A DNA stretch of 64,000 nucleotides from Pyxidicoccus xibeiensis (lineage in GTDB: Bacteria > Myxococcota > Myxococcia > Myxococcales > Myxococcaceae), in assembly GCF_024198175.1 (NCBI RefSeq), contig NZ_JAJVKV010000005.1, forward strand, positions 124,001 to 188,000, read 5' to 3'. Under the pieces are notes generated by a model. The model was not told the DNA's origin. It saw only the letters and a list, made by a program, of their open reading frames with translations, and did no database searches. Of the stretch, positions 1 through 8,376 are shown in pieces. The position numbers and the translations under genes are program-made. Each line of letters opens with the position of its first letter. The first letter of the stretch is position 1.

Positions 1-747
1 AAGTACACGGAGCCCGGGGGCCGCATCGAGGTGAGCGCCGTGCGCGAGGACGCGGAGGTCATCCTGAAGGTCCGCGACACGGGCATCGGCATCGCCCCCG
101 AGGTGCTGCCCCGCGTCTTCGACCTCTTCGTCCAGGAGCGCCAGTCTCTGGACCGCTCCCTGGGTGGACTGGGGCTGGGGTTGACCATCGTCCGCAGCCT
201 GGTGGCCATGCACGGCGGCAGGGTGACGGCGCACAGCGAGGGCAAGGGCCGGGGCACCGAGTTCACCATCCAGATGCCCGCCCTGGCGCGGCAGGCGGAG
301 GCCGCTCCCGCCTCCCACGTCAGCGGCCCGAGCCACGTGAGGGCGGCGCTGGCGTCAGGACGGCGCATCCTCCTGGTGGACGACAACGAAGACGCGGTGG
401 ACCTGCTGAGCGAGTTCCTGGAGTCGCTGGGCCACGTGACGCGCATCGCCTACGACGGGCCGTCGGGGCTGAGCCTCGCGGAGGCGTTCCAGCCGGACCT
501 GGCCCTGCTCGACATCGGGCTGCCGGTGATGGACGGGTACGAGCTGGCGCGCCGCCTGCGCGCCATGCCCCGGCTGTCCCAGGTCCAGCTCATCGCCGTG
601 ACGGGCTATGGGCAGGAGGCAGACCGCATCCGCTCGCGCGAGGCGGGGTTCGACGCGCACCTGGTCAAGCCCGTGCAACTCGCGCAGTTGGAAGCGCTGC
701 TCAAGGGGCTGATGGACAGCGGGCCTGCCTCCGCTCCCGCGGCGTAG
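1..747 (+). CDS. Hybrid sensor histidine kinase, C-terminal part (HATPase plus receiver); 5' end outside window
   Basis: The reading frame is open from base 1, so the gene starts upstream. What is visible is the back half of a histidine-kinase ATPase domain: a G1 box (DTGIGIAP), then a G2 box (GGLGLGLTIV) followed by the usual HGG and FTIQMP end. A 30-residue linker joins it to a complete receiver domain with the acidic pair (LLVDDNE), the phospho-acceptor Asp in LLDIGLP (bases 511-513), the T/S switch (AVTGYG) and the Lys of VKPV. This CheY-like tail makes it a hybrid kinase, which would phosphorylate its own receiver or pass phosphate onward. The input domain and H-box cannot be seen. It ends 126 bases before the next gene, so no operon partner is evident. 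Confidence 0.93.
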   Translation, partial: KYTEPGGRIEVSAVREDAEVILKVRDTGIGIAPEVLPRVFDLFVQERQSLDRSLGGLGLGLTIVRSLVAMHGGRVTAHSEGKGRGTEFTIQMPALARQAEAAPASHVSGPSHVRAALASGRRILLVDDNEDAVDLLSEFLESLGHVTRIAYDGPSGLSLAEAFQPDLALLDIGLPVMDGYELARRLRAMPRLSQVQLIAVTGYGQEADRIRSREAGFDAHLVKPVQLAQLEALLKGLMDSGPASAPAA

Positions 748-873
748 GGAGCTGCCGAGCGTCCGGAGGGGAGGGGCAGGCAGGAGGAGGAAGGCACTCC
801 CTCCCTGGAGGGTGGATTGTTGCGCCCCTGGATGCGACGGACGTTGCCGCCTGTCGTATCGGAGGGGGTAGCC

Positions 874-3414
874 ATGCAGCGAACAGGCTGGGAGCCCGCG
901 CGGTGGGCGCGGTGGAGTGTCGTGTTGCTCGGAGTGGTGCTGGGGGCCTGCGGGCCCGCACCCGCGGACGAGCCACCGGGGGACGCGGTGACAGTCCCGG
1001 AGTCCGAGGGAGAAGCCTCCCTCCCGCTGGCGCCCTTCGAGCAGCCGGAGGATGTGCGAGAGGCACTGGGGAAGAGCTCCGGCATCTCCCACCCGTTCGA
1101 CGTGAGCCGGCCGTCGCTGCTCAAGCGGCCCACGGGCCGGCCCGGGGTGGGCGTGGCCTTCGATGGCAAGCAGTACCTGGTCGTCTGGGAGGACGAGCGC
1201 ACCGGCAGCGTCTTCGGCGCGCGGGTGAGGCCGGACGGGAAGGTGCTGGACCCGGCGGGCATCCCCCTCAACCTGGGCACCCGGTTGGATGGGGGCGAGC
1301 CCCGCGTGGCCTGGGACGGCACGCAGTTCGTGGTCGTCTGGGTGAGCGGCACCGACGGCGTCTTCGGCGCCCATGTGGACAGCGACGGCGACGTGCGCCG
1401 CCACTTCATCTTCAATTTCAGCGGGGAGGTGAGCGGGCCTCCTGGCATCGCCTGCGCGAGGAAGCTGTGCCTGGTGGCCTACACGGTGTCCGGTGACGAT
1501 GAGAACGTCGTCGCCTTCGACCGCGTGGAGGCGGACGGCGACGTACTGGACGGAGAGGTCGTCTCCCCCGCGGAGAACATCGCCAATGACCCCGCCGTGG
1601 CGTGGGATGGCAAGCGGTTCCTCATCGTCTGGAGCGACGAGCGCGGCGGCGATGGCACCCCCGACATCTACGGGACGCGCGTGGAGAAGGATGGCGACGT
1701 GCTGGAGGACGGCGGCGTGCCGCTCGTCGCGCTGCCCGGCGCCCAGCTGGTTCCCGATGTGGCGTGGACGGGCAGCCGCTTCTTCATCGTCTGGCAGGCC
1801 GGAGACGTCGGGGCGGCGAACATCGCCGGGGCCCGCTTCCGGAGCAGCCTGACGCTGGATGGGCCTCCCGCGTTCGGCATCGCCACCGGCCCCGGGGACC
1901 AGACGAATCCCCGGGTGGCCCCCAGCGGCAGCAAGTCGCTCGTCGTCTGGGACGACACGCGCCTGGGGCCCCACCGCGCCCGGGGCGTCCGGGTGGGGGA
2001 TGACGGCAGCATCCTGGGCTCGCCCTCCGGCTTCACCATCTCCTCCGGAGACGCTGAAGAAGAGCTGCAGCCCGCCGTGGCGGCGGGGGACCACCAGTTC
2101 TTCGTGGCCTTCGCCGGCGGGGAGACGGGGACGCCGCCCTTCGGGCCCCATCACATCCTGGGCACACGCGTGCGGCACGACGACTCCGTGAAGGACTCGC
2201 CCGCGCTGCGCCTCACCCGCTCCGCGTACCCACAAGGCCAGTCCGCCGCCGCGCTCGGGGCGGACGTGTACCTGGTCGTCTGGCGCGAGGTGCGGGAGGG
2301 GACGCCGCGCTTGCTGGCCACCCGTGTGCGCCCGGATGGGCGGGTGCTGGACGTGCCCGTCCTGCTGCCGGCCGGCACGGACGCGCGCGAGCCCGCGGTG
2401 GCCTGGGGCGGCGACGGGTGGCTGGTGGTCTGGGAGGAGGGGCCGTTCGGCGACACCGACATCCGGGGCGCCCGGCTCAGCGGCTCGGGACTGCTGCTGG
2501 ACGCGGCGAGCCTCGCCATCGCCGCGCTGCCGGATGACCAGTTCAATCCGGCGGTGGCCTCCAACTTCGACACCTTCCTCGTCGTCTGGACGGACGGGCG
2601 CGGCTCCTTCTTCGGCAATGTCTCCGACATCGTCGGCACGCGGGTGAGCCTGGGTGGCACGGTGCTGGACCCCGGCGGCTTCCCCATCTCCAGCGTCCCC
2701 TTCACCCAGGAGGAGGCCGCCGTGGTGGCCACCGGAGACCTGCGCTACCTCGTTGCCTGGCTGCACGTGGACTTCCTCACCAGCCCGCTGGAGACGGAGG
2801 TCAGCGTCCGGGGCGCCCGGGTGGACGCGGACGGCACCGTGCTGGACGTGCCGGAGCGCATCTTCGCCGCGGGGCCGGCCTACGTGGGGGCGCCGCCCGC
2901 GCTCGCCTTCGACGGGACGAACACGCTGGTGGCATGGACGAGCGGCCCCATCGGCTCGTTCGGCCCGCCGGGCAACGACGTGCTGGCCACCCGCGTGGAT
3001 GAGGATGGGGACGTGCTGGACGCCGTGCCCCGGCTGGTGGCCTCCGGAGTCACGCACGAGCGGCTGAACGTCACCGCCACCTTCGACGGGACGGACTTCT
3101 GGCTGGCGTGGGAGCAGAACCGGCTGCCCACGGACTTCGACGACCCGACGTTCCGCACGGACGTGTACGGCGCCCGGGTGCGCACCAGCGGCACCGTGAG
3201 GGACCCCGGCGGCAGGCCCATCGCCGCGCACCAGCCCGAGCCCGAGTTCGACCCCGTCATCGTCTCCGCCCTGAGCGGGCGGGTGGCGGTCTTCTACACG
3301 GAGTTCGTCACCGACGAGGACGCGATGAACCTGCGCATCCAGGGGCGGGTGCTCACCGGCCTGGGCGCGTCCGCCACGGAGGGAGGGCCGCCGGCTCCGG
3401 CCGCGGCGCGCTGA
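874..3414 (+). CDS. Lipoprotein with 14 beta-propeller-like repeats
   Basis: Predicted 846-residue exported lipoprotein. I chose the ATG at 874 because a GGAGGGGG ribosome site lies at 861-868 and the protein then begins with a normal signal peptide and lipobox (LGAC, Cys26). An in-frame ATG at 817 would put 19 extra residues before it. After a short Pro/Glu-rich linker the rest is about 14 copies of a 50-60 residue unit of the form 'VAWDG..FLVVWxDxR...DIYGARVxxDGxVLD'. This pattern of a hydrophobic strand ending in VVW followed by a GARV strand is typical of propeller blades, and 14 copies would fit two seven-bladed propellers. No catalytic motif is visible. It is probably a surface or periplasmic binding or scaffold protein; the function is unknown. 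Confidence 0.85.
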   Translation: MQRTGWEPARWARWSVVLLGVVLGACGPAPADEPPGDAVTVPESEGEASLPLAPFEQPEDVREALGKSSGISHPFDVSRPSLLKRPTGRPGVGVAFDGKQYLVVWEDERTGSVFGARVRPDGKVLDPAGIPLNLGTRLDGGEPRVAWDGTQFVVVWVSGTDGVFGAHVDSDGDVRRHFIFNFSGEVSGPPGIACARKLCLVAYTVSGDDENVVAFDRVEADGDVLDGEVVSPAENIANDPAVAWDGKRFLIVWSDERGGDGTPDIYGTRVEKDGDVLEDGGVPLVALPGAQLVPDVAWTGSRFFIVWQAGDVGAANIAGARFRSSLTLDGPPAFGIATGPGDQTNPRVAPSGSKSLVVWDDTRLGPHRARGVRVGDDGSILGSPSGFTISSGDAEEELQPAVAAGDHQFFVAFAGGETGTPPFGPHHILGTRVRHDDSVKDSPALRLTRSAYPQGQSAAALGADVYLVVWREVREGTPRLLATRVRPDGRVLDVPVLLPAGTDAREPAVAWGGDGWLVVWEEGPFGDTDIRGARLSGSGLLLDAASLAIAALPDDQFNPAVASNFDTFLVVWTDGRGSFFGNVSDIVGTRVSLGGTVLDPGGFPISSVPFTQEEAAVVATGDLRYLVAWLHVDFLTSPLETEVSVRGARVDADGTVLDVPERIFAAGPAYVGAPPALAFDGTNTLVAWTSGPIGSFGPPGNDVLATRVDEDGDVLDAVPRLVASGVTHERLNVTATFDGTDFWLAWEQNRLPTDFDDPTFRTDVYGARVRTSGTVRDPGGRPIAAHQPEPEFDPVIVSALSGRVAVFYTEFVTDEDAMNLRIQGRVLTGLGASATEGGPPAPAAAR

Positions 3415-3505
3415 AGCGCCCGGCCTCGTGAGGCCGGGGCACGGGGCCCGCGCCTTGCCGCCATTGCGTGCGGTGGAGCGCGGGCCTCAGCCGTGCGGGG
3501 TGCGG

Positions 3506-3994
3506 CTACTTCGCGTCCACCACGAGGACCATCCAGCGGTCCGTGGAGTGGTCGATGCGCACGTTGGTGGCACCGGCCTCCTGGAGCTGCTGGACGATGC
3601 CCTCCAGGAAGGTGAGGTTCTCCTTGGGCGCGTCCACGAAGATGTTCTTCGAGCCCGTGCCCTTCGCCTTGGGCTTCTTGGCGGGCGCACCGGCCGCGCC
3701 GTTGAGCGCCTCCGGGGCCGCGGCGGCCTTCAGCCGGGACGCCGGGTCCTCGGTGGCGGCCTCGGGCGCGCCCTCCGCCTCCGCCTCTTCCGCCTCGGGG
3801 GCCGAGGCGGACGCGGCGGCCTCCTCCTCGACCTGCTCGCGCAGTTGGTGGAAGGTCTTCAGGTTGATGGCGGACCCGAACTTCGACTTGAAGGACTCCA
3901 GCGCTTCCTTGCTGCTGATGTCCGGCTGCTGTCGGAAGAGGTTGAGCAGGTAGGCGTGGCGCTCCTGGGTCTGCTCCTGGGAAGTCCTCGGCAT
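3506..3994 (-). CDS. Hypothetical Ala/Glu-rich protein
   Basis: 162-residue cytoplasmic protein I do not recognise. The start at 3994 has a good GAGGAG ribosome site; an upstream ATG at 4087 adds residues with poor coding character. Three parts can be seen: a helical N-terminal segment of about 50 residues (MPRTSQEQTQERHAYLLNLF onward), a low-complexity Ala/Glu/Lys stretch at about 55-110, and a compact C-terminal segment of about 45 residues ending VLVVDAK. The C-terminal part alternates strand and helix and could be a small alpha/beta fold. No signal peptide, membrane segment or catalytic motif. It converges with the lipoprotein gene, with 91 bases between their ends. Confidence 0.75.
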   Translation of the reverse strand: MPRTSQEQTQERHAYLLNLFRQQPDISSKEALESFKSKFGSAINLKTFHQLREQVEEEAAASASAPEAEEAEAEGAPEAATEDPASRLKAAAAPEALNGAAGAPAKKPKAKGTGSKNIFVDAPKENLTFLEGIVQQLQEAGATNVRIDHSTDRWMVLVVDAK

Positions 3995-4176
3995 CGTCTT
4001 CAAGCTCCTCGAAGTGTTGCGAAACGGAAAGGCGGCGCACCCTAGCCGAGCACCCCGAGGGACAAAAGGTGGGCACGTGTCGCCCACCTGACGGGGGCTG
4101 CCCCGAGCTCCGGCAAGCCAGCCCGGTATCCTCGTTTTTTAGGGGTGTAGGGGCTCGGTTGCGAGAGGCGTGTGGC

Positions 4177-6195
4177 TCAGGCCGGCTTGCGCTTGCGGCG
4201 CAGGAAGAGCACGGCGCCCAGTGCCACCGGCAGCAGCAGTCCGCCCCCCAGGGTCGCCAGCGTGCGACGGCGCATTCCATTCCAGGGCGAGGACAGCTGC
4301 TGTTGCATGGCCCGGGCCCGCTCGAAGTCCGGCTCCGGGCACTCCTGGCCGAAGTGCATGGAGACGGCGGCGGCCCCATTCTTCACGTAGGTGCGAAAGA
4401 GGCGCTGGACGCGCTCCGGCTCGGTGTGCGCGTTGAAGCGCGCCGCGTGGCACAGGAGCACCGCGTAGGCCTGGCTGCGCGGCGGCAGCAGCCCGGCCGC
4501 CTCCTCCGCGAGGTCCGCCGCGGTGGCGCGGTAGTGGAAGCGCAGCGGGTTCGGCGGCGCGTGGGCCGTCCGCCGCTGCTGCTCGGCCTCGGTGACGAGC
4601 GTCCGCCGCGCCATGTCGTCGCGGACGGCGGCCCGGTCGGGCGGCAGCTCGTGGGGCCCTGCGTAGCTGCCCAGGTCGTAGTTGCCGTCCACCTGGGCCC
4701 AGTCCGGAGCGGCCTCGGTGCCCAGCAGCTCCATGCCCATCCTCCGGGTGAGCAGCGCCGCGTCGTACAGCGCGTGGGCCCGGTCCACCGCGTCGCGCGT
4801 CGTGCGGGCCCGCTCCAGGACCTCCACGTAGCGCCGCGCGGGCTCCTCGTACGGCGTGCCCCGGAAGTACTCCAGCGCCCGCGCGTGCTCGCCCATGCGC
4901 AGCAGCCGCCTGGCGAGCAGCTGGCGCAGGCGCCATCCCAGGCGGTTCCGCTCGCCCCGGGTGTCGTCGTCCCAGAGGTCCTCCAGCTCGGGGCCACACC
5001 GCGCCTCCAGCTCGGGAGGGAGCGCGGCGACGAGCCGCTGGAGCTCGTCCTCCGTGAGCACGCGCTCGGCCACGTAGGCGACGTCCGGCCAGGAGCAGCT
5101 TTCCAGCATCCGCTGCGCGGACTGGACGAAGTCCCCCCGCAGCAGCGAGAGCAGGGCCCGCTCCCCCTCCAGCCGCGTCCGCGGACGGCGCGGTGACCAG
5201 TAGGAGTCGCCCGTCCAGTCCTCCGTCAGGGGATGGCCCGCGGCGGCCTCGGCGAGGTGCTGCTCCGCCGACGTGAGGTCTCCCCGGCGCATGGCCAGCT
5301 TCGCCTTCACCCACGCGGCGAGCGGAGTCTGCTCCTGGCCGGCGAAGCGCTCGGCCACGTCGAACCGGCCCACGCGCCAGGCGGCCGCCGCCAGCCGGTC
5401 CGCGCCCTCCTGGTGCGGCGTGGCCGCGAGCGCGTCCAGCAGGCGCTTCAGTCCTCCCGGCGCCTCCTCCCACATCCACTCCTGACCGCGCGTCCAGGCG
5501 AAGGTCGCCATCAGGCGCCAGGCGAACGGGTCCTTCAGGGCCTCGCGCAGGCGAGCCTCGTCCCGGCTGACGGCCCGTGCCACCAGAAGGAGGGAGGTGA
5601 TGGCACCGCCGCTGCCGTGCGCCGCCTGCTCCGCGTAGAGCCGCAGGGCGCCCGCGTCATCCCCCTGCTGGAGCAGCAGGCGCGCCTCCTCGCCGAGGCT
5701 CGCCACCGCCAGCCCCAGCGGGTCGTCGAAGCCCTGGCGGGCCAGCTCCCGGACCTCCGCGAAGCGGGGCCGCGCCTCGTGCTCCAGGCCCGCGCCCGAG
5801 GTGCGCGCCAGCATGAACGCGGCGAAGGTGGAGAAGCGGCGGCGCTCCTCCCCGGGCAGCTCCAGCACCGCGAGGAAGCGGGCGCGGGCCGTCTCCCAGT
5901 CTCCGGCGTGGAAGGCCTTCGCACCGGCGGAGTAGAGCGCCGTCTCCCTGGCGCCGCCGCCCGTGCGGGCATCCTCCGGCTCCTCGTAATAAGGCACCGA
6001 CTGGAAGGTGTCGGCGGGCTTCGGCAGCAGCCGTGTCACCTCCAGACTGAAAGCACCGTCCGGCAGGTCCGCCAGGGTGCCGGCCCTGTCACTCAGCAGC
6101 TCGGGTGGGAAGTCGGGGCCGCAAGCGTGCGCCTGGCGCACGGGGGCATGGAGCATCAGGACGACCAGGGACACGAACAGGCTACGGCACCGCAA
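4177..6195 (-). CDS. Secreted TPR-like protein with C-terminal membrane anchor
   Basis: 672 residues. An N-terminal signal peptide (about 1-24, ending QAHA before CGPDFPP) is followed by a long all-helical region rich in Ala, Arg and Glu with TPR/Sel1-like periodicity (for example GAKAFHAGDWETARARFLAVL at about 95-115). A hydrophobic C-terminal segment of about 20 residues with an RRKRK tail makes a stop-transfer anchor, so the helical body should face the periplasm. Its start overlaps the last 14 bases of the DUF3142 gene upstream, so the two are likely co-translated and may act together. The reaction or ligand cannot be told from sequence. Confidence 0.85.
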   Translation of the reverse strand: MRCRSLFVSLVVLMLHAPVRQAHACGPDFPPELLSDRAGTLADLPDGAFSLEVTRLLPKPADTFQSVPYYEEPEDARTGGGARETALYSAGAKAFHAGDWETARARFLAVLELPGEERRRFSTFAAFMLARTSGAGLEHEARPRFAEVRELARQGFDDPLGLAVASLGEEARLLLQQGDDAGALRLYAEQAAHGSGGAITSLLLVARAVSRDEARLREALKDPFAWRLMATFAWTRGQEWMWEEAPGGLKRLLDALAATPHQEGADRLAAAAWRVGRFDVAERFAGQEQTPLAAWVKAKLAMRRGDLTSAEQHLAEAAAGHPLTEDWTGDSYWSPRRPRTRLEGERALLSLLRGDFVQSAQRMLESCSWPDVAYVAERVLTEDELQRLVAALPPELEARCGPELEDLWDDDTRGERNRLGWRLRQLLARRLLRMGEHARALEYFRGTPYEEPARRYVEVLERARTTRDAVDRAHALYDAALLTRRMGMELLGTEAAPDWAQVDGNYDLGSYAGPHELPPDRAAVRDDMARRTLVTEAEQQRRTAHAPPNPLRFHYRATAADLAEEAAGLLPPRSQAYAVLLCHAARFNAHTEPERVQRLFRTYVKNGAAAVSMHFGQECPEPDFERARAMQQQLSSPWNGMRRRTLATLGGGLLLPVALGAVLFLRRKRKPA

Positions 6196-7315
6196 GAGTC
6201 ACCTCCGTTCCCCGCACGAAGCCCACGACCCGGCGCTCGCCCGCGCGCAGGCGGGGAGGCGTGCGCGCCACGAGCGAGGCCCCGTGCGGGGCATAGCCGC
6301 CCACGCCATCCAGGACCTCGAGGTTTCCAGAGAGGGTGAGGCGCGCGGGCGCATCCGCGTCCACGCGGCCGGTGTTCTCGATGACGATGTCCCGCGTGCC
6401 TCCGCCCGCGTCCACCAGCCGGGGCGTGAGGCGCGGAGCCAGCGGCTCACCGCGCACCACGGCCGCCAGCGTGGGGAGGCTCCACGCGTCCACGTCCCCC
6501 CGGTGGCCGAGCCGGAACCAGAGGACACCCGTCACGCCGGGCACCGGGCGCTCGCGCAGCGTGGCGAGGAAGCCGGAGACGTCCCGGGGCTCCGCGGACA
6601 GGCGCGTCCCGTCGCGCAGCCGCGCGCGGTAGGTGGGCAGCGCGACGCGGAAGGGACGACCGGTGGCGCTGGACCAGGACTCCACGAAGCGGCGGGCCTC
6701 TTCGGGGTGGAAGAGCGAGGGCGCGCGCACCGCGTGGACCTGGACGACGACGTCATCCGGAATGGCCGCGAGCCGCTTCACGTCCGGCGAGGAGGCCCAC
6801 GTGGGCAGCGCGGTGATGGAGAGCCGAAGGGCCCCGTCTCGCAGGTGCGTCCGCTCGCGCTCCAGCCAGTCCGCGTAGGCGGTCAGGGCGGGGGTGGCGC
6901 AGTCATGGTCCACCTCGACGCCGCGGACGCGCACGCCGCGCGCCTTCCAGGCCCGGGCATGGACGGCGACTTCTTCCAGGGAGATGCCGTCGAGCGGCGC
7001 GGTGCCGTCCACCCGCATCACCGCCACCACCTCGCGGCCGGAGCGGGCCAGGGCGTCCACGTCCACCGCCACGTCCACCGGCGTCCGCGTGGGGCCGGAC
7101 CGCTCGCGCGCCAGCACGCGCAGGGCGCCCAGCTCCGGGGGGAGCTCCTTCTCGAGCGCACTGCTCAGCTCGGGGCTCCAGTCCCGCTGCCAGACATAGG
7201 CCTCGTGCGTGAGGGGCGGCGGGCGCTCGCGCGAGCAGGCCAGGCCGAGCGCGAGCAGCAGCACGCAGGCCCACGCCTGGGGGCGGTGCTGCCTGGAAGT
7301 GCCGGAAGAGGTCAT
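6182..7315 (-). CDS. DUF3142 lipoprotein
   Basis: 377-residue protein of the DUF3142 family, a group of exported proteins thought to have a TIM-barrel-like glycosidase-type fold and of unknown reaction. With the ATG at 7315 the protein has a standard lipoprotein signal (LALGLAC, Cys27); an ATG at 7378 would add 21 residues in front of it. Family features include the early AYVWQRDW segment, the VEVDHDC strand at about residue 160 with acidic residues where a glycosidase would place them, and VVVQVHAVR. The C-terminal 80 residues look like a separate beta domain. It overlaps the TPR gene by 14 bases, so a two-gene operon is very likely. Confidence 0.85.
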   Translation of the reverse strand: MTSSGTSRQHRPQAWACVLLLALGLACSRERPPPLTHEAYVWQRDWSPELSSALEKELPPELGALRVLARERSGPTRTPVDVAVDVDALARSGREVVAVMRVDGTAPLDGISLEEVAVHARAWKARGVRVRGVEVDHDCATPALTAYADWLERERTHLRDGALRLSITALPTWASSPDVKRLAAIPDDVVVQVHAVRAPSLFHPEEARRFVESWSSATGRPFRVALPTYRARLRDGTRLSAEPRDVSGFLATLRERPVPGVTGVLWFRLGHRGDVDAWSLPTLAAVVRGEPLAPRLTPRLVDAGGGTRDIVIENTGRVDADAPARLTLSGNLEVLDGVGGYAPHGASLVARTPPRLRAGERRVVGFVRGTEVTLAVP

Positions 7316-7534
7316 GGCCAGAAGGCCGCCCGGCACGGCGCGGGGAGCGAGCCATGGGAGCGGGAAGTACACCGCCATGGTGCCACATCGACGACTTCCG
7401 TTCCCAGGGGACGCGGTCCGGCTGGCTGCTCTCTTCGAATGGCCCCACCCGGCACGTCACCGCTTCATGGCGGCGGACGTCACCGACACGGGTGGGCTCG
7501 TGGGCACCAGGGGTGGTGCCGTCCGTGGAGCGCG

Positions 7535-8152
7535 TCAGTCCGCGGGCGGCGGCGCGCTGTGGTCGCAGTGCAGCAGCGACGGCGGGTCGAAGCAGGTGAA
7601 CCGCTGGTTGTCGAGCCGGCACACCCCGTCGGGCGTGCTGGCGCACTGCACCTCCGCGCGCTGCGCCTTGCAGTCATAGCCGCAGGCCACCGCCTCGGAG
7701 GCATTGAGGCAGCGGGGCTGGGGCGTCCGGGCGCCGTACTGGTGGATGACGCTCTCCGGCGGGTCCCAGCAGACGAGCCGGCCGAAGTGCGTGGAGCACA
7801 CGCCATACGGAGTGCTGTTGCAGGCCACCTCGCCCTGGGACAGCCGGCAGTTGTAGCCGCAGGCCACGTTGCCCCGGCTCTCCTTGCACTCGGGCCTGGC
7901 GCTCGAGCGCGGCGGGTGGTGGATGACGACGCGCGGCGGGTCCCAACAATGGACGCGGCCCGTCAGCACCTGGCACACGCCATACGGAGTCCGGGCACAG
8001 TCCGCATGTGTCCCGGTGGACCTGCACTGGTACCCGCACACCGTGCGCCCCTGTGAGGAAAGACACTCCGGCGGGGGAGGGCGGGGCACGGGCGGCTCGG
8101 CATCCTTCGTGGGGGCGGCGGCCAGCCACAGCGTCGCGAGCAGGGAGAGCAT
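7535..8152 (-). CDS. Secreted protein with three 59-residue six-cysteine repeats
   Basis: 205 residues: a short N-terminal hydrophobic signal (MLSLLATLWLAAA), a Pro-rich linker, then three tandem repeats. Cysteines fall at 30, 39, 43, 52, 60, 69; at 89, 98, 102, 111, 119, 128; and at 148, 157, 161, 170, 178, 187, plus one at 196. Each repeat therefore has the identical spacing 9-4-9-8-9 and the period is exactly 59. Each contains CGYxC, TPxGVC and C(W/F)DPP. Even cysteine number and export suggest three disulphide bonds per repeat. I know no named domain with this pattern. The gap to the DUF3142 gene downstream is 219 bases, so it is probably its own transcript. Confidence 0.85.
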   Translation of the reverse strand: MLSLLATLWLAAAPTKDAEPPVPRPPPPECLSSQGRTVCGYQCRSTGTHADCARTPYGVCQVLTGRVHCWDPPRVVIHHPPRSSARPECKESRGNVACGYNCRLSQGEVACNSTPYGVCSTHFGRLVCWDPPESVIHQYGARTPQPRCLNASEAVACGYDCKAQRAEVQCASTPDGVCRLDNQRFTCFDPPSLLHCDHSAPPPAD

Positions 8153-8211
8153 GGTAGAGGCCCGACGAATGGGCCTCCGGTTTATTCAAACCGTTTTCCC
8201 GGGCGCCGCCG

Positions 8212-8376
8212 TCACTTCGCGGGCGGCACGATGAAGCGCCCGTCCCCACCCAGACGCAACCGGGTGACATAGCGCTGCTGGACGTCGAAAGTGGCGCGCG
8301 CGAGCATGTCACGGCCCTCAGCGGGGCCGGGGGCCCGAACCACCAGGACGGCGGGCGCCAGGACGTCCCGGCCCAC
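8212..8376 (-). CDS. Possible small ORF or frameshifted tail overlapping the radical SAM gene
   Basis: A 54-codon frame with a GTG start (8376) overlaps the last 59 bases of the radical SAM gene in another frame. Counting its 40 most 3' sense codons by hand gives GC of about 78%, 55% and 85% at codon positions 1, 2 and 3, the signature of true coding sequence in this genome, and the protein end (RFIVPPAK) looks natural. No ribosome site is visible. It is either a small gene or the real carboxy end of the radical SAM protein reached by a frameshift. The coordinates are tentative. Confidence 0.35.
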   Translation of the reverse strand: MGRDVLAPAVLVVRAPGPAEGRDMLARATFDVQQRYVTRLRLGGDGRFIVPPAK

